From NCBI GenBank assembly GCA_947846985.1, contig CANTUZ010000011.1, forward strand, positions 26,351,089-26,415,088: 64,000 nt of DNA, written 5' to 3'. The translations under genes were made by a program, and so were the position numbers. Shown here in pieces: positions 10,722-22,278 of the stretch. How positions within the stretch are numbered: the first letter of the stretch is position 1; every line of letters starts with the position of its first letter. The notes beneath the pieces were generated by a model. The model did not search any database. It was not told the origin of the DNA and was given only the letters and a program-made list of their open reading frames with translations. Origin of the DNA: Fratercula arctica. Lineage: Eukaryota; Chordata; Aves; Charadriiformes; Alcidae.

Positions 10722-13700
10722 CTGTAAAGAGGGGACATAACAGGTATCAGGTGCCACAGCAAGGACATGTCCAATTCTTGCTATTGCTATTGTTCTCCAG
10801 GAGATGGCAAATGCTGCCAACAGTTCCCAGCCAGCTCCTAGCAGCCTTTTGTGCAGCTGTATTGTATTTCTTGCAAACGGATGTTACAAAAGGTAAAATT
10901 AGCATCAGCACACATCAATTTCTGTCCTTCAGACTTTGTGGAATGTGAACAGTGAGGAGAGAGTGTAGGGAATGGGCAGTGTTTTTCCAACTAGAAAGCA
11001 ACTGCAAAGCAGATGGAAGGTGAGAGGCTGTGGAAGGAGGTAGACCTGAATGGGTCAGCATTTTCACTAGGACCCTCAGACAGGAGATTGTGGTCTGTGA
11101 AATGAGGCAAGACTATTTCAGCAACTCAAACTCAAGATGCAAATATCCATCCAGCTCAAATCCCTCTCGCTTGCCCAGGAGCAGCTGGAGGACAGAGTAC
11201 GGTGATGTACCAGAGCTCCATGACAGGATGCAGCACCTCCATCTGGTCATCTATGTGTGCTGGGGAAACGCATTGTGATTTTCAATATTCTGGCTTCCCA
11301 TCACGTATTCAGCTCAGAGACTGATCTGTAACATATTTAGGAATGACAAAACATTCTTTCACCACTGGGGATGAAAGAACCATCATCCTGATGAGTGGTC
11401 CAGAAAGGCTGCCCACAGGGTGGTGGTAGAGGAGCAGCAGTGTGCTGCTGCATTCCTTGTGCTCTCCTCTTTCCCAGCACTGCCAGCTAAACTGGGGTAG
11501 CTCTGGGGAAACCCTCTCCTCTGCAGAGCAGCCCCCTGAGCACCAGTCACCCAAACATCATTGGAAAAACAGAACCATAAGGGAGGGAATGGAACCGGGA
11601 GGGGAAAAAGCATTAATCTGATGAGTGCATTGTTCTCTTCCTTCAGTGAGCATCCTCAATTCAAAACACAGCCTGGAATTCATCATTATCTCTCCCTGAG
11701 AAGCAACAAACTTCCAAATTTTAATTCCAGACCTGTCACTACCTCTTCTGCATGTGCTGGGCAGATCACTGGACCTCTTTCCCTATTTGAAAAAGATGAG
11801 CTAATGTATGGGAAACATGAGGATTCATTAGTTAATGCTCATAAAACGCTTTGAAGATTAACAGAGCTGTTGCCTGGTAATACATCTCCAGATGTTATCA
11901 GTGTGATATGCTAAAACAAAGCATCGTTGCTCATATTCACACAGATACATTAAAAAAACACCCTTGAAGTGTGATACACAAGACCTTCCACACAAAGTCC
12001 ACCATTTTCACATTAAAGCGCCCGTGAGAGTGTTAAGTAACAGCCAAACACTGAAGTAAAATTCAAGACACCGAATCTTATCTAAAATTATATCATCCTT
12101 GCATTTCCTTCACATAGTACAGATTTCTGCTACCGCCTTCCTCACTGCAGTGCCGGTTGCCCTCCCATAGTGCAGCGTGTGACGTGACTGTACTTGTTAT
12201 GCTTCCTTGTATTTCGTTCCAGGAAAAAGACTCTGCAAGCAGCTGAACATTTTGGTTTTGCAGATCATTTTCCTTCTCTCTCTCTCATACACATAACGCT
12301 TTCATCAGGAAAAGACAGGTCAAAGGCGCGGAGGTGGAAAGGTTTGTAAGAGCCCTGATTACTTTGTTGTTTGGTGGTGGTGTTTTTTTACTCTAAGTCT
12401 GCCATAAACACAGCACTTGAGACAGGGTATTTCCTTGTTTTGGAGGAGGTGAGACACCAAGCACGGACTGAATACAAACCACACGATGGATCCCTTCCTA
12501 TTTTCATCTGTACATACACCCTGGAAGTCAGCTGCAGATACATTAGGCCACTGCTTTCCTTTCTCAGCATGAGAATTCCTGTGGTTGCCCCAAGAAAGTG
12601 ATGCAGCTGCGAAGCCACAGGCAATGAGATTTTGCCAAGTAGGAAATATAACTTCACAGAAAGGCTGAAGAACCTCTTTCCTGTGTGGCAGATATGCCAT
12701 ACTACTTGTAAGTATATAAAATATAAGAATAACAAAATATACACATATTTCTTGGCAACTACAAAAACCAGTGGTTGGATGATCAAATAGTGAATCTGTG
12801 TGAGCAATGCGGTATGGCAAATATTTCACTGCATCATATATTTTTCTTGGTAAGAGTCACAAATGCGGGGCTCCTGATTAAGTGATTTATGTCTTTATGG
12901 GGAAATAATGACAGGTCCAAATATAGAAGGGATCTAAAATGGGCATCTAGTCCATCCTTCTGCAACACAGCAGGATCATCCACACCTGAAATGCCCCCGA
13001 TGGATCCAAACCTTCCCCACAGCCTCCCATGCCGTCTCCGGCAGCACCACGCTAGAACAAATTTCTAGCATCTAACCAGCTTCTGCCTTGCTGCAATTTA
13101 AGTCTATTATATCTTCCATTATCCCCAGGGAACTTTGTGAAGAAACTTCGGCTCATCTGAAGGCTGTTATGAATTCCCCAGATTCAGTCTTTCCTAAATT
13201 AAACATATCTATCAATTTTTTTCTCAAACGCCATGTCTTTGAGCTCTGTGACTACCCTTGCTGCTTTCTCCTGAACTGCCTTGAGTTTACCCCGGCCTTG
13301 ACGAAGTGTGCGAGGTAAAACTGGTTACGTTACGTGAGGCCTTATCAGTTCTCAGTGTTCTCTCTTACAACAACGCTTTTCTTTATGCTTTCCAGGATGA
13401 TTTTTGCTTTTTATGCAAGACTAGCATTTCCTAGCCACATTCAGCTTGCGATCCAGTATATCCTCCAGACCAGTCTAACCAGACATTTTCCATCCTGTGC
13501 TTATGAAGCCAATTAGTGCTGCCTGATGAGAATTGCTTTGCACTTGTGCTTACTGAAGCCCATCCTTTTTATTCCAGACCATTTTCCCAATTTGTCAAGA
13601 TAATTTCAAATTCTCCTCACGTCTTCCCAAGGGCTGGCAATCCATCCCATTTTGGGGGCGTCATTGGCAGCTTCAGCTGCAGTTACCACCTCGGGGTCTG

Positions 13701-16700
13701 CATCCCCGTCGAAGCATTTTTCCAGTGAAACACAACTACAATTTGAGCCCGATTAAAACATCCAGCCATGTTTCTGCCTCACATTAGTTTCATCTATTTT
13801 ATTTTTCTCTAGCTGAGTAATGAAAGTATTACCAGACTTAACTGCAAAGGCCCTTAGCTATTATACCATTACTATAATTAATCATTATATTGTAACAATT
13901 ATTTCTGTTAAACACAGTCTAGGAGCCTCAGTCAAGATGAAGGTACCACAAGATCAGGCACTGTGATGGTGACAAGATTTTGAGGATATACGTACATTTC
14001 ATATTGGGTTTGGGGGATTATATACAATAACCAAATAAACAAACATTTGAAGTCAAGACAATTTGTGGGCTTGCCTCACTTTTTTTTTTTTTTGTTTTTT
14101 TTTTTTTTAATAATTCTCTCTCATTCTGATAACAACAATGGGGATTTTATGCCTGTTCCAATGTTCCAGGCTACATCTTGCCTTGCAAAGAGAGATTAAA
14201 ATGCTCAAAGAGTCAAGCAATTTGCTAGCTGAATATTTTCATATGCTTGGTAATAATTGCCTGAATCTTTGCCCTCAGACTACTGTAGGATTAGTAAGTG
14301 GGCTGCGTGCAAATATCATTAATTAAGACTGTTATTTAGAAGGCTGGGATATTGGTTTGAGATCCTCAAATACCAGAAAGAAGAACAGAAAATGTGAGAA
14401 CAGAAAAAATCCTGAATTATACACCAGCACTAGATTGAGGATGGTTGGTGGTTAATAATGAGATAATTTTTCTTCCATGTTTGATTTCCCTCTCCCTGCA
14501 TGCTTCCTTTGAGAAGAGCCTGTCAGGTGCGAGGATGCCCTACGTCAGCATAACCTCCCCGAGACCCACTGAAATTAATGCTGGCTTCCACCAACTCAAG
14601 ATCTGCCCTTGAGTGCGCACGCAGGGGCTGCTGCAAAGAATGATGAACATGCCCATCTCTGATTAATGGCAGTGACGTTTTCTGGTTAGAAATTCCAGCA
14701 GAAGACAGTGTTTGGGCTCAATTTTACCTTGATACCCTGCTTGTGAGGTGACTCCTAATAGGAAGAATTCCTGCTAGTGACAGCAGACAGTATTAGTTAC
14801 ACATATAGAAAATGAATTCAGTAACAATGGCAAAAGCATTTTTTACATTGCAATGGCTAGAGTGGGATTATTTCCTTCCCTCCTTTTTTTTTTTTTTTAA
14901 AATACTTGTTTGCTAATGAGCAGGAACAACAATTTGCCAGAAAGCTTTCCTCCCTCTAGAGACTGGGAGAAAAGGGGGTCAATATTCTGAACTGCTTAAT
15001 GAACGTTATTTCTCTGGTATTTTAGTTTTTGCAGCTCCTGCAATTTCTTTGAAGGATTCAATTTTTACAGCCGAGAAAATCATAGCCAGATTGTTAAAAT
15101 ATTCAGCTACAGCAGAGATGCTCCAAACCATCTGGAAGGATTTCTAGGAGTCAGCACTTCCCCTCCATCGCAGCTGAAGACTTGCCGTGCCCTGGTATCC
15201 CCCTCTGCCACACTGCCAGGAAGGGAAAGAAGACTGTAAGGCACAAGGTTGCACCAAGTGAATGGGGATGATTCATCACATACTGGGAGAAAAGGCTTTT
15301 CCTCAGCTGACGAGTAAATACAGAGCAGGTAGCTCAAAGTGCCTTTCCTCCTGTCAAGACTGCTTGTGACCGCGGAGTGAGAAGCAGCACAGATAAAAAC
15401 GAAGCAGTTGGCAGACTCCAACAGTTTAACACTGCCTGGGATTATTTTTTCTTTTTAGCTCTGCAGAGCAGAGACTGGAGCATTTTTCATCGGTAAAGGG
15501 AAAATGTTTTCAGGAAGTTTTTCAGCTGTGCTTCAGGATTCTCATTCGGTAGCTATTTACGGGCAGCGCTGCTGAAAGAGTTGCAGTGGCAGTGATACTT
15601 CTGCAGGGCCCGCTTGCCTCTGCTGAGTCTCACTGCAGCTCTGCTTTGCTCCTGGAAAAGAGCATCTGCCCCTGCCTCGTGTGAAGGGCTCACACCTGCA
15701 GGGTCTGGGGAGTAGAAGGGAGAAAGGAGGATGGAGGGAGAGCAGGCACCATGTGCCTCTATCTGCACTCTGCAAGATGCCTGTTATGAAGGTATCTTGG
15801 CTGGCTTCATTAATCTGCCGCCTTCTAGCAGCAACAGAAATAAACGACGACCAAATGGGTGCACAAACATAGCAGGTTCTCCGTTTTGCTAGCCCAGCAC
15901 AAGCTGCCAGCACTGCCCCTGTTCAGCCTCCAGACCTGTGTGCGCGCTCGGGCACAGGGATGTACCACCCTACGCACACGATAGCCCAAACCACGACAGG
16001 TACGCACGAGTGTGCGGGAATGGGCCTTGGACACTCAGTGGAGGACAAAAAGGGTGATATTTCCATTTTTTTAAAACTGTTAAATATTAGTAGAAAATAT
16101 TTTTTTTTTACTTTCTTTCATAAGTTTTTGTCATATTTCACAGGAGCTATAGAAACCACTCTTGGCTCAAGTTGTCCCTATAAAAAAATGATGGCAAGGG
16201 AGCACGTGAAGGAGGGGAACAGACGGGTGGTACAATATTTGCTCACTCCATTTTTACAGTCCTCCCTAGGCATTCACTTTTGGTGGAAGCCAAAGAAAGG
16301 AAATTGAGGTAAATGTACCTCTGATCTGGCCCAGTGTAGCCGTTTTCACATTCTTTGAGAGCAACTAGAATAACAAGATCTTTCGGTTTGACATTCAGAT
16401 TAATACAAGACATTTCATCAATGACTTCATCAATGAGCTTGACTAACTCGCATCTTTAGAGTATTGGATCTGCTCATGTATTTGTACTCCTGTTCACTGC
16501 TTCGTAGAGCCTTCATGGTTCAGGAAAAAAAATGCTTTCTTTCTTTCTTTTTTTTTTTTTAAAAAAAGGTGCTACTTTCTGCAAGTTTCCCAAAACTATA
16601 AAGCAGGTCCTTGGCTAGCATAACATTTTAAAATAGATATAAGAGTATATAATAGTGATATAAATATAATATAGATATTAAAATATCTACAAATTAATAG

Positions 16701-16813
16701 AATCAGCTGAATTTATGCATTACATTTAGTGATACTAACAAAGGTCCTTATTCGCTTCCCTTTGACCTCCTCCCTGTTCAAAATGAATAAGCTTAGTAAA
16801 GTGTACTCAGCAC
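10722..16813 (-). other. CHL1 intron between Ig3 and Ig4
   Basis: 6.1 kb. Contains an old diverged CR1 (about 12915-13837), T-rich tracts at 14080-14108, 14884-14898 and 16540-16560, and a very A/T-rich stretch at about 16620-16700. A 156-residue minus-strand open frame at 12359-12829 has no recognisable domain. A moderately CpG-containing stretch at 15540-16030 is unidentified. Confidence 0.75.
12915..13837 (-). mobile_element. Old, diverged CR1/L3-like LINE fragment
   Basis: Read as the reverse complement, this stretch follows the amniote CR1 layout in order: a 3'-UTR-like 'gggcatctagtccatccttctgc' with 'cagcaggatca', then 'aactggttacgttacgtgaggcc' (cf. CR1 'aactggacacagtactccaggtgaggcc'), 'ggatgatttttgctttttatgc', 'cacattcagcttgcgatcca', 'attccagaccattttcccaatttgtca' and a segment from the end of the reverse-transcriptase reading frame. 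It is heavily diverged and broken by small gaps, with no open frame left. Being far more decayed than the other CR1 copies, it is inferred to be much older. Borders are approximate. Confidence 0.75.
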
Positions 16814-16998
16814 CTTCCACGTGAACGTGGAACTCGTGCTTCGCTCTCCCCATGGGGTTGCTTGCCGTGCACTGGTATGTTCCTTCATCGGCTGCAGTCA
16901 CTTGTTCTATCTTCAGTATCTTCCCAAAATTTTCTGTTTCTGGTTCATCCTTGGGCAAGTTCCCAGTGACCTTGACCCAGCTTAGATGAGGAGTTGGG
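16814..16998 (-). CDS. CHL1: CHL1 exon: C-terminal half of Ig3
   Basis: Residues about 284-345. Begins PTPHLSWVKVTGNLPKDE, continues NFGKILKIEQVTAADEGTYQCTASNPMG, and ends HEFHVHVE. The cysteine of YQCTASN closes the Ig3 disulfide. It is more diverged from mammals than the neighbouring exons. Acceptor GCTATTAG. The donor is GTGCTG, the weakest in the gene, but the split E codon (G|AG) restores the family EPPRW junction exactly. Confidence 0.93.
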
Positions 16999-17082
16999 CT
17001 AATAGCAAAGAAAGAAAAAAAAAAGATTTTGAGTTGAATACTGGGCTGCTGTAATGCTTCATGTTAGCAGAGCTGCTGGACT

Positions 17083-17180
17083 TCATAGAATCATACAATC
17101 GTTATGGTTGGAAGAGACCTTTTAAGATATTCAAGTGCAACCATTAACCTAGCACTGACATGTTACCACTAAACCATGTA
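17083..17180 (-). mobile_element. Short CR1 LINE 3' end
   Basis: Reads 'catagaatcatacaatcgttatggttggaagagacctt', then 'accattaacctagcactgaca' and 'ccactaaaccatgt', a pattern of a different CR1 subfamily from the copies at 9589 and 59784. Only about 100 bp remain. Confidence 0.85.
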
Positions 17181-19876
17181 TATGTGAAGTTTTCAGAGTC
17201 TTCTGAGCCTTTTAAAACACTGGGGCTATACTGTGGGTTATACTATAGACTATAGCTAGTCTATACTGCTTCTTCATTCAAAGGGCCCCCATGAATAGGT
17301 TCTTCACAGCCAACACCAGGCCATGGCATGAGGCTGCACTCCTTGTATGTGTATTGGCATGGCCTGCGGGAGAGGGAATGGAGCTCATTTTGTCCTACTC
17401 CAAAAGGGCACTTGAGGACAGACAAGGAGGTAAAGAGTTCATTACAGTGACTTCACTCGGTGTCCTGCCTGGTTAGAAAGGTGGCCAACCACTGGAGATG
17501 GCTGAAAATGCTCCTTACGTTTTTAGAAAGCAAATGGCAGTGACACAGAAATTCGGGACAGACTGTCGTCTGCACACTCCCAGCTGGGCTTCGCGACCCT
17601 GACACCATACACGACGCTCATACACAGTGTCATATCTGATTAGTCTCGTGTCCGTCTGTTATTGTGGCAAAATGCCCGGGCACAAGCTACTCAAAGCCCC
17701 AGGTACCAAGAAATTATGGTTTTCCATGAGCAGTGAGCACAACCATGCAAATATCCTATTATTTTCTGCAAGAGTCCTTGTCCTGCTCCCATACCACAGC
17801 CAGGCACTGTGTTACCGTGGTGTTGTATTGAGGCAATGCCATCCTGACACTGTCACTGCTCAGATTATAAGTCTTCAAAAATGACAGATTGGAAATGTAC
17901 TTAATTCCTTATTTTGCAGTTGGCTGCCCCTGATCTTAGTTACTTGAAATCTGGCTCAGTCTATCCGCTTCCGTGGTTTGTGGACATTTGGTGGGATGGC
18001 TTGGCAGAGATATAGGCAAAGCTGATCATTTTTCTGCTGAAAATGGGAATTTTAACAAATAAAAATGTCATTTTATGTTGCCTTTTTTGAAGCGTTTCAG
18101 TGAAAAATGTTTGTTTGGTGATCATAGTACTTTGTCTTCTTTCAAAAGTGCCTATTTTTAAAAAAACCACCTCTTTGTTTAAAAAATAATTTTAAAAAAA
18201 ATTTTGTGGAAAATTTTGGATGAAACAAAAATATTACTTTTTTTTTTTTTACTTATTTTTTTTTTCCCAAATAAACAGTGTCCTCTTTTGTCTTTCTCTT
18301 CTTGTACATGGTATTAATTCTCGCACATGAAAATTTGTATTTGTGTATTTCCGAGGCGATTTGTCTATAAAGTACCTTGAAAACACTATAAACTCATAGC
18401 TGTGGACTTGTGGAGGCTTGGGCGCCTGCAAATTAGCTTGATGGGTAGTGAATTAGACAAGGAAGTGTTGCAACGGGGAACCAAAACTCTCCACAGATAC
18501 TTGGAGCAAATCCAACAGAGACAAGTAATTCACCGTCTCTCAGAAATGGCAACCAACTGCAGAGGCATAATCTTGCCAGCTCAAATGAGCAATGCCCTTT
18601 CAAGCCCACATGGAAAAACAAAATACCCTAAACATGTTTGTTCAGGCAGATAAATATCCTGATTTTGGAATTTTATAGAGGGGATATAATTGCACAGCCT
18701 TTAATATGAATTCTCTATCTGCTAACCACAGTCTGCATTCACAGACCTGCAGCTCTGCCATCCAGCATGAGAAGACGATGATTTAAGTCTCCATTTGACA
18801 GAAAGCTCTATCACAAACAAACCAGATATGACTGCACTTTCATTGTGGGTTTAGCGGTCGGAGAGATCTTTTGCTTTACCTATTTCTCTGGTGGCAACTC
18901 TCCTGCGGCAGACTATTGCATCCACAAGCACACAGCAAAAATTGGAAATCTGGACTGAGGGCCAAGTGGAGCTTATGTCTGTCTGAGTTACTGCAGCAGG
19001 AACAAGGTCTGAGAGAGGCATTCACAGCTTCATTGCAGGGACTGCACTCAACATTTATTTATCCATTCCCTTTCCTTACTTACCCTTGCTTTGTCCTGTG
19101 TTATTTACAGTAAGGAACAAAACTGTCCTGATTTCCCATCGAATCCCATCTACTTTAACCCTTCCTTAAATTATTACAGTCAGCAGCTCCTCACTGAGAT
19201 ATTCCTCCATGCTCAGGACAGCCAGATCCACGACTGGAGCTTAAGCAGCGCTCTAACGTGAATGCTAATAGCAATACTAAGCTTGAGATACCCGTGCAGC
19301 ACAAAGCACCGGAGGCATGCATAGGAACAGGCCCAGGCAGGAAACATGGGACTGGAACTAAATTTGAAATTAGCCCATTACTGTTAGTTTTAGCAGGATC
19401 AAACCAATACGGCTGACTCCGCTTCACCATTTTTTTACATAGTTGTGGACTTTGCTCTTCGACATACCGTCATCTGTGAGAACATCATGGAAGGAACATC
19501 TTTTGTATGGAAATCCTAAATGCTGGTGAATGGACCACAGAAAGTGGCCAGGACCACAGGTGCTCCTGAGCCAGCATCTCCCAGTGCAGCTGGGCTAAGC
19601 GGGCCACCAGTTTCACTCAATGGGGTATTTCCTTAATGGATGTCTTGCATTAAAATCTCTCGAGAACTTTGCATTTGAAAACCTGAGATCTTAGGAAAAA
19701 TGCTGAATAATTTTTGAGCATTGAACCAAAGCTGAATTGGCAAAACTAGGAAAGAGACACTACAGGTTGTGAGCCAAACCACAGAAGCTGAATTCTGAGG
19801 TTATTTAGTTTCTCAACATCTCCAAAGTAGTACTACTGAAAAAAGTTCCATAATAGGAGTTTTTTTATATAATACT

Positions 19877-19900
19877 AAAAAAAAAAAAAAAAAAAAAAAA
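19877..19900 (+). repeat. A24 homopolymer
   Basis: Twenty-four A in a row in the intron within Ig3; no adjoining element recognised. Confidence 0.95.
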
Positions 19901-20159
19901 TATTTACCATGATATGATTTTAATTACTTGTTTATAAGCTATAGCAATAACAAATACATGAATGTTGCATACTAGCTCTGTGCTGCTTTACAAGGAGCAT
20001 GCATACTTTTGAACCTCTGTGCAGGGTTTTTCTATATAAAATTGTTCGGGCAGGTAGGTATATTCATTTGTAGCTGTATAATTTTTTAATATAGCTTTTT
20101 CTTTGCTCAAGTCTATTTCAAAAGGCGATTAAGTTTGTGCAGTATTGTGCATTACTCAC

Positions 20160-20280
20160 AGCCCTTCAGCAATACATTCGAGTAGTAGGACACCTCCCTT
20201 GATGACAGTGACTGATGAGCTACTACCAGCAGATTCAGGAGGGATCAGCAGTTTGGGTTTTCTTTCCTTGATAAAATTTG
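20160..20280 (-). CDS. CHL1: CHL1 exon: N-terminal half of Ig3
   Basis: Residues about 244-283. Reads NFIKERKPKLLIPPES, a serine-rich stretch, then VTVIKGGVLLLECIAEGL with the first Ig3 cysteine. Mammalian CHL1 has NSIKQRKPKLLLPP and LLLECFAEGL here. The acceptor is an A/T-rich TTTTTTTAG and the donor is CT|GTGAGT; phase 1 in, phase 2 out. Confidence 0.94.
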
Positions 20281-22230
20281 CTAAAAAAATAAAATAAAAT
20301 AAAAGTTAGATAGGAAATCTTAGAGCCTTTGCTCATCCTTCAATAATGCCACAAACATTACTTCTGTCAGAAGGTTTCAGACATCAATTTGTAAATTTGC
20401 TTTTTTATTTATTCGCTTTGAGACCAATCCAGGACTCTTCTGTTTCCCCTGCTTACAGTGAGAAGATGGCTACAGCAATAACCACAGGCAGCAGTGCTGG
20501 TGAAGCCCTTGTTCCTCTGGTTTCATGTCCTGCTTTCCAAGCACTGGCCCTTTCCCTCATCCTCCTCAGCCAGTCTTGGTACGTGGGTCTTCTCAATTGC
20601 TCATCTTCTGGTGCGCACCATCTTTCTCAGCACCCTCTTCTGCATTGACTCCATCACCTTTTAAACCTCAGATGAAAACCCATCTTTCCTGACTTGAATA
20701 TCCCACAGAATTGTCCTTCTTGCTACAATTATTAAATCTACAGTAATGGAGATACAATTTGTAAGGAAGACTGTTAAAATAATAAAACAAGATTGACCTG
20801 CATTTGATTTCAACGGACCATTTGTTCCAGCGTGCCAAACAATGGTTTCATGATGAAATATGCATAGAGTTAAACGGCTATCCAGTTATCACTATAATAA
20901 CAATTAGCACAGTAATGAATAAGTCCCCAAATGGTACTAGTTCTTCAAAAATAGTCTGTTACGGATGATTTGGTAAAAGACCACATGTATGTCTCTGAAC
21001 CATTTTCTAATTTTTTATTTTTCCCCCTCCCCTTGCTTTGTACTTCTCTGAATTGGTGTCACGAGTGCCCAGAGCCGCAGCACAACACTTTGGTGCCCCT
21101 GGATACACTCGCACGTTTTGCATCTGCCCTCCACCTCCCGCTGCCAAAGGCAGGCATCCCCCTTCCCGAGTGGCGACAGGAGCTCAGACATCTCTCCGAG
21201 GGAAAAATGGGATTTTGAGTGGCTGTCACTCCGCACAAGCCCTGCTTGTTCTGGTCACAGTGCTCAGCCTCCCTGGGCCAAGGCTTGACCTCTGATCAGC
21301 GCTTCAAGCTATCCAGCCCAAAGCACTCAAGGAGAGCCCATTTTTCAAAAAACTTCAGTGCTTGTCCAGCAAAATGATGTCTTTCGGGAGTTTCAAACTG
21401 GGCATCTCGGAAAACAGAGGCTTTCAGAAGCAATTTAACCAAATAAATCAGTCAAGGGCTACATGCAAAAAGTGATACTCTCATTTTTACATCTCTTAAA
21501 CAAAACTAACTGGGTGGAGGATTGCAGAATTAGCTGTTAGCTGCCTTCTGACTTCTCCACATTGCCTGCACAAACCTCAGCAGAACATTTGCAGGATATT
21601 GCTGCACAAAGAGGGGGGACATGGACACAAAGTGAGGGAATACGGGAATCCCCAGGATGAGAAGCACTTTGTTGCAGTGCTCACCTGTGGTGCGGATCAG
21701 ACAGGGCAATACACGACCAAAGAGAACCACCTCCCGTCTACCTCGAGCTACAGGGGACAATTAACACAGAGCACCTAAAGCTCTGTAAATCCCCACCTTC
21801 AGCTCACCCTGGAGTAATGCAGCCCCAGAGCGACCCTTTAGACATGAATTCTGGGTTTCAAACCATGGGTACCTAACGCCAGCGTCTTCTTGACTGCCAG
21901 AGGGAGATTCGGAGCATCCAGCCCTGGCTCCTGCTCTGAACTGATAACATGAGACGCCCAGGACATCAGCCTCCTTACTCACATCACGTTATGAGAGGTG
22001 AACTACTACTTTGAGTAAGAAAACTACCTCTTGTTAAAAACCCTTCAGATTTCTGTCAAAAAGTGCAAGATGAGCAAATTGTACTCCACGGACCACTTAA
22101 ATCCATCCCATCGCAATAAAAAGCCTTTTGTGATTTCTTTTTTTTTCTTTTTCCAGAGCAGCAGCTCGTATTTCATCTCAGCTGGTAGATTCTCAGTTTA
22201 AAGGCTAAATAACAAATGCATTCAACTCAC
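20281..22230 (-). other. CHL1 intron between mini-exon and Ig3
   Basis: 1.95 kb. No repeat recognised; a few short open frames only. Confidence 0.78.
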
Positions 22231-22278
22231 CCTTAGTAACCGCAGCGTTAGGTGAGCCTGAGTCATTAGCATGCTTAA
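22231..22278 (-). CDS. CHL1: CHL1 48-nt mini-exon, Ig2-Ig3 linker (probably alternatively spliced)
   Basis: A 48-nt exon with a TATTTCAG acceptor and a GTGAGT donor, phase 1 at both ends. It codes KHANDSGSPNAAVTK plus split codons. Human CHL1 has a 16-residue insert at the same place (beginning KHANDSSSS), present in one isoform and absent from another, and the published mouse form lacks it. Skipping joins ...SR to SNFIKERK in frame. The insert carries an N-D-S glycosylation sequon and lengthens the linker between Ig2 and Ig3, which may alter the Ig1-Ig4 horseshoe. It is too short to be found by ORF scanning. Whether it is used in this species is inferred. Confidence 0.88.

Larger units (their letters stand above)
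16999..20159 (-). other. CHL1 intron within Ig3
   Basis: 3.2 kb. Contains a short CR1 fragment (17083-17180), a small inverted repeat (9-bp arms at 17244-17252 and 17257-17265), an A/T-rich zone at 18160-18270 and an A24 run at 19877-19900. Confidence 0.78.

Noticed and set aside
12359..12829. 156-codon minus-strand open frame inside the CHL1 intron between Ig3 and Ig4
   Set aside because: No recognisable domain, overlaps another frame of similar length, hydrophobic A/T-driven composition; chance length for A/T-rich vertebrate intron DNA.
14080..14108. T-rich tract as the poly(A) tail of a processed pseudogene on the minus strand
   Set aside because: The adjoining sequence shows no open frame or recognisable transcript, so only a homopolymer can be claimed.
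17244..17265. Small inverted repeat with 9-bp arms
   Set aside because: Short and A/T-rich; expected by chance at this length in 64 kb.
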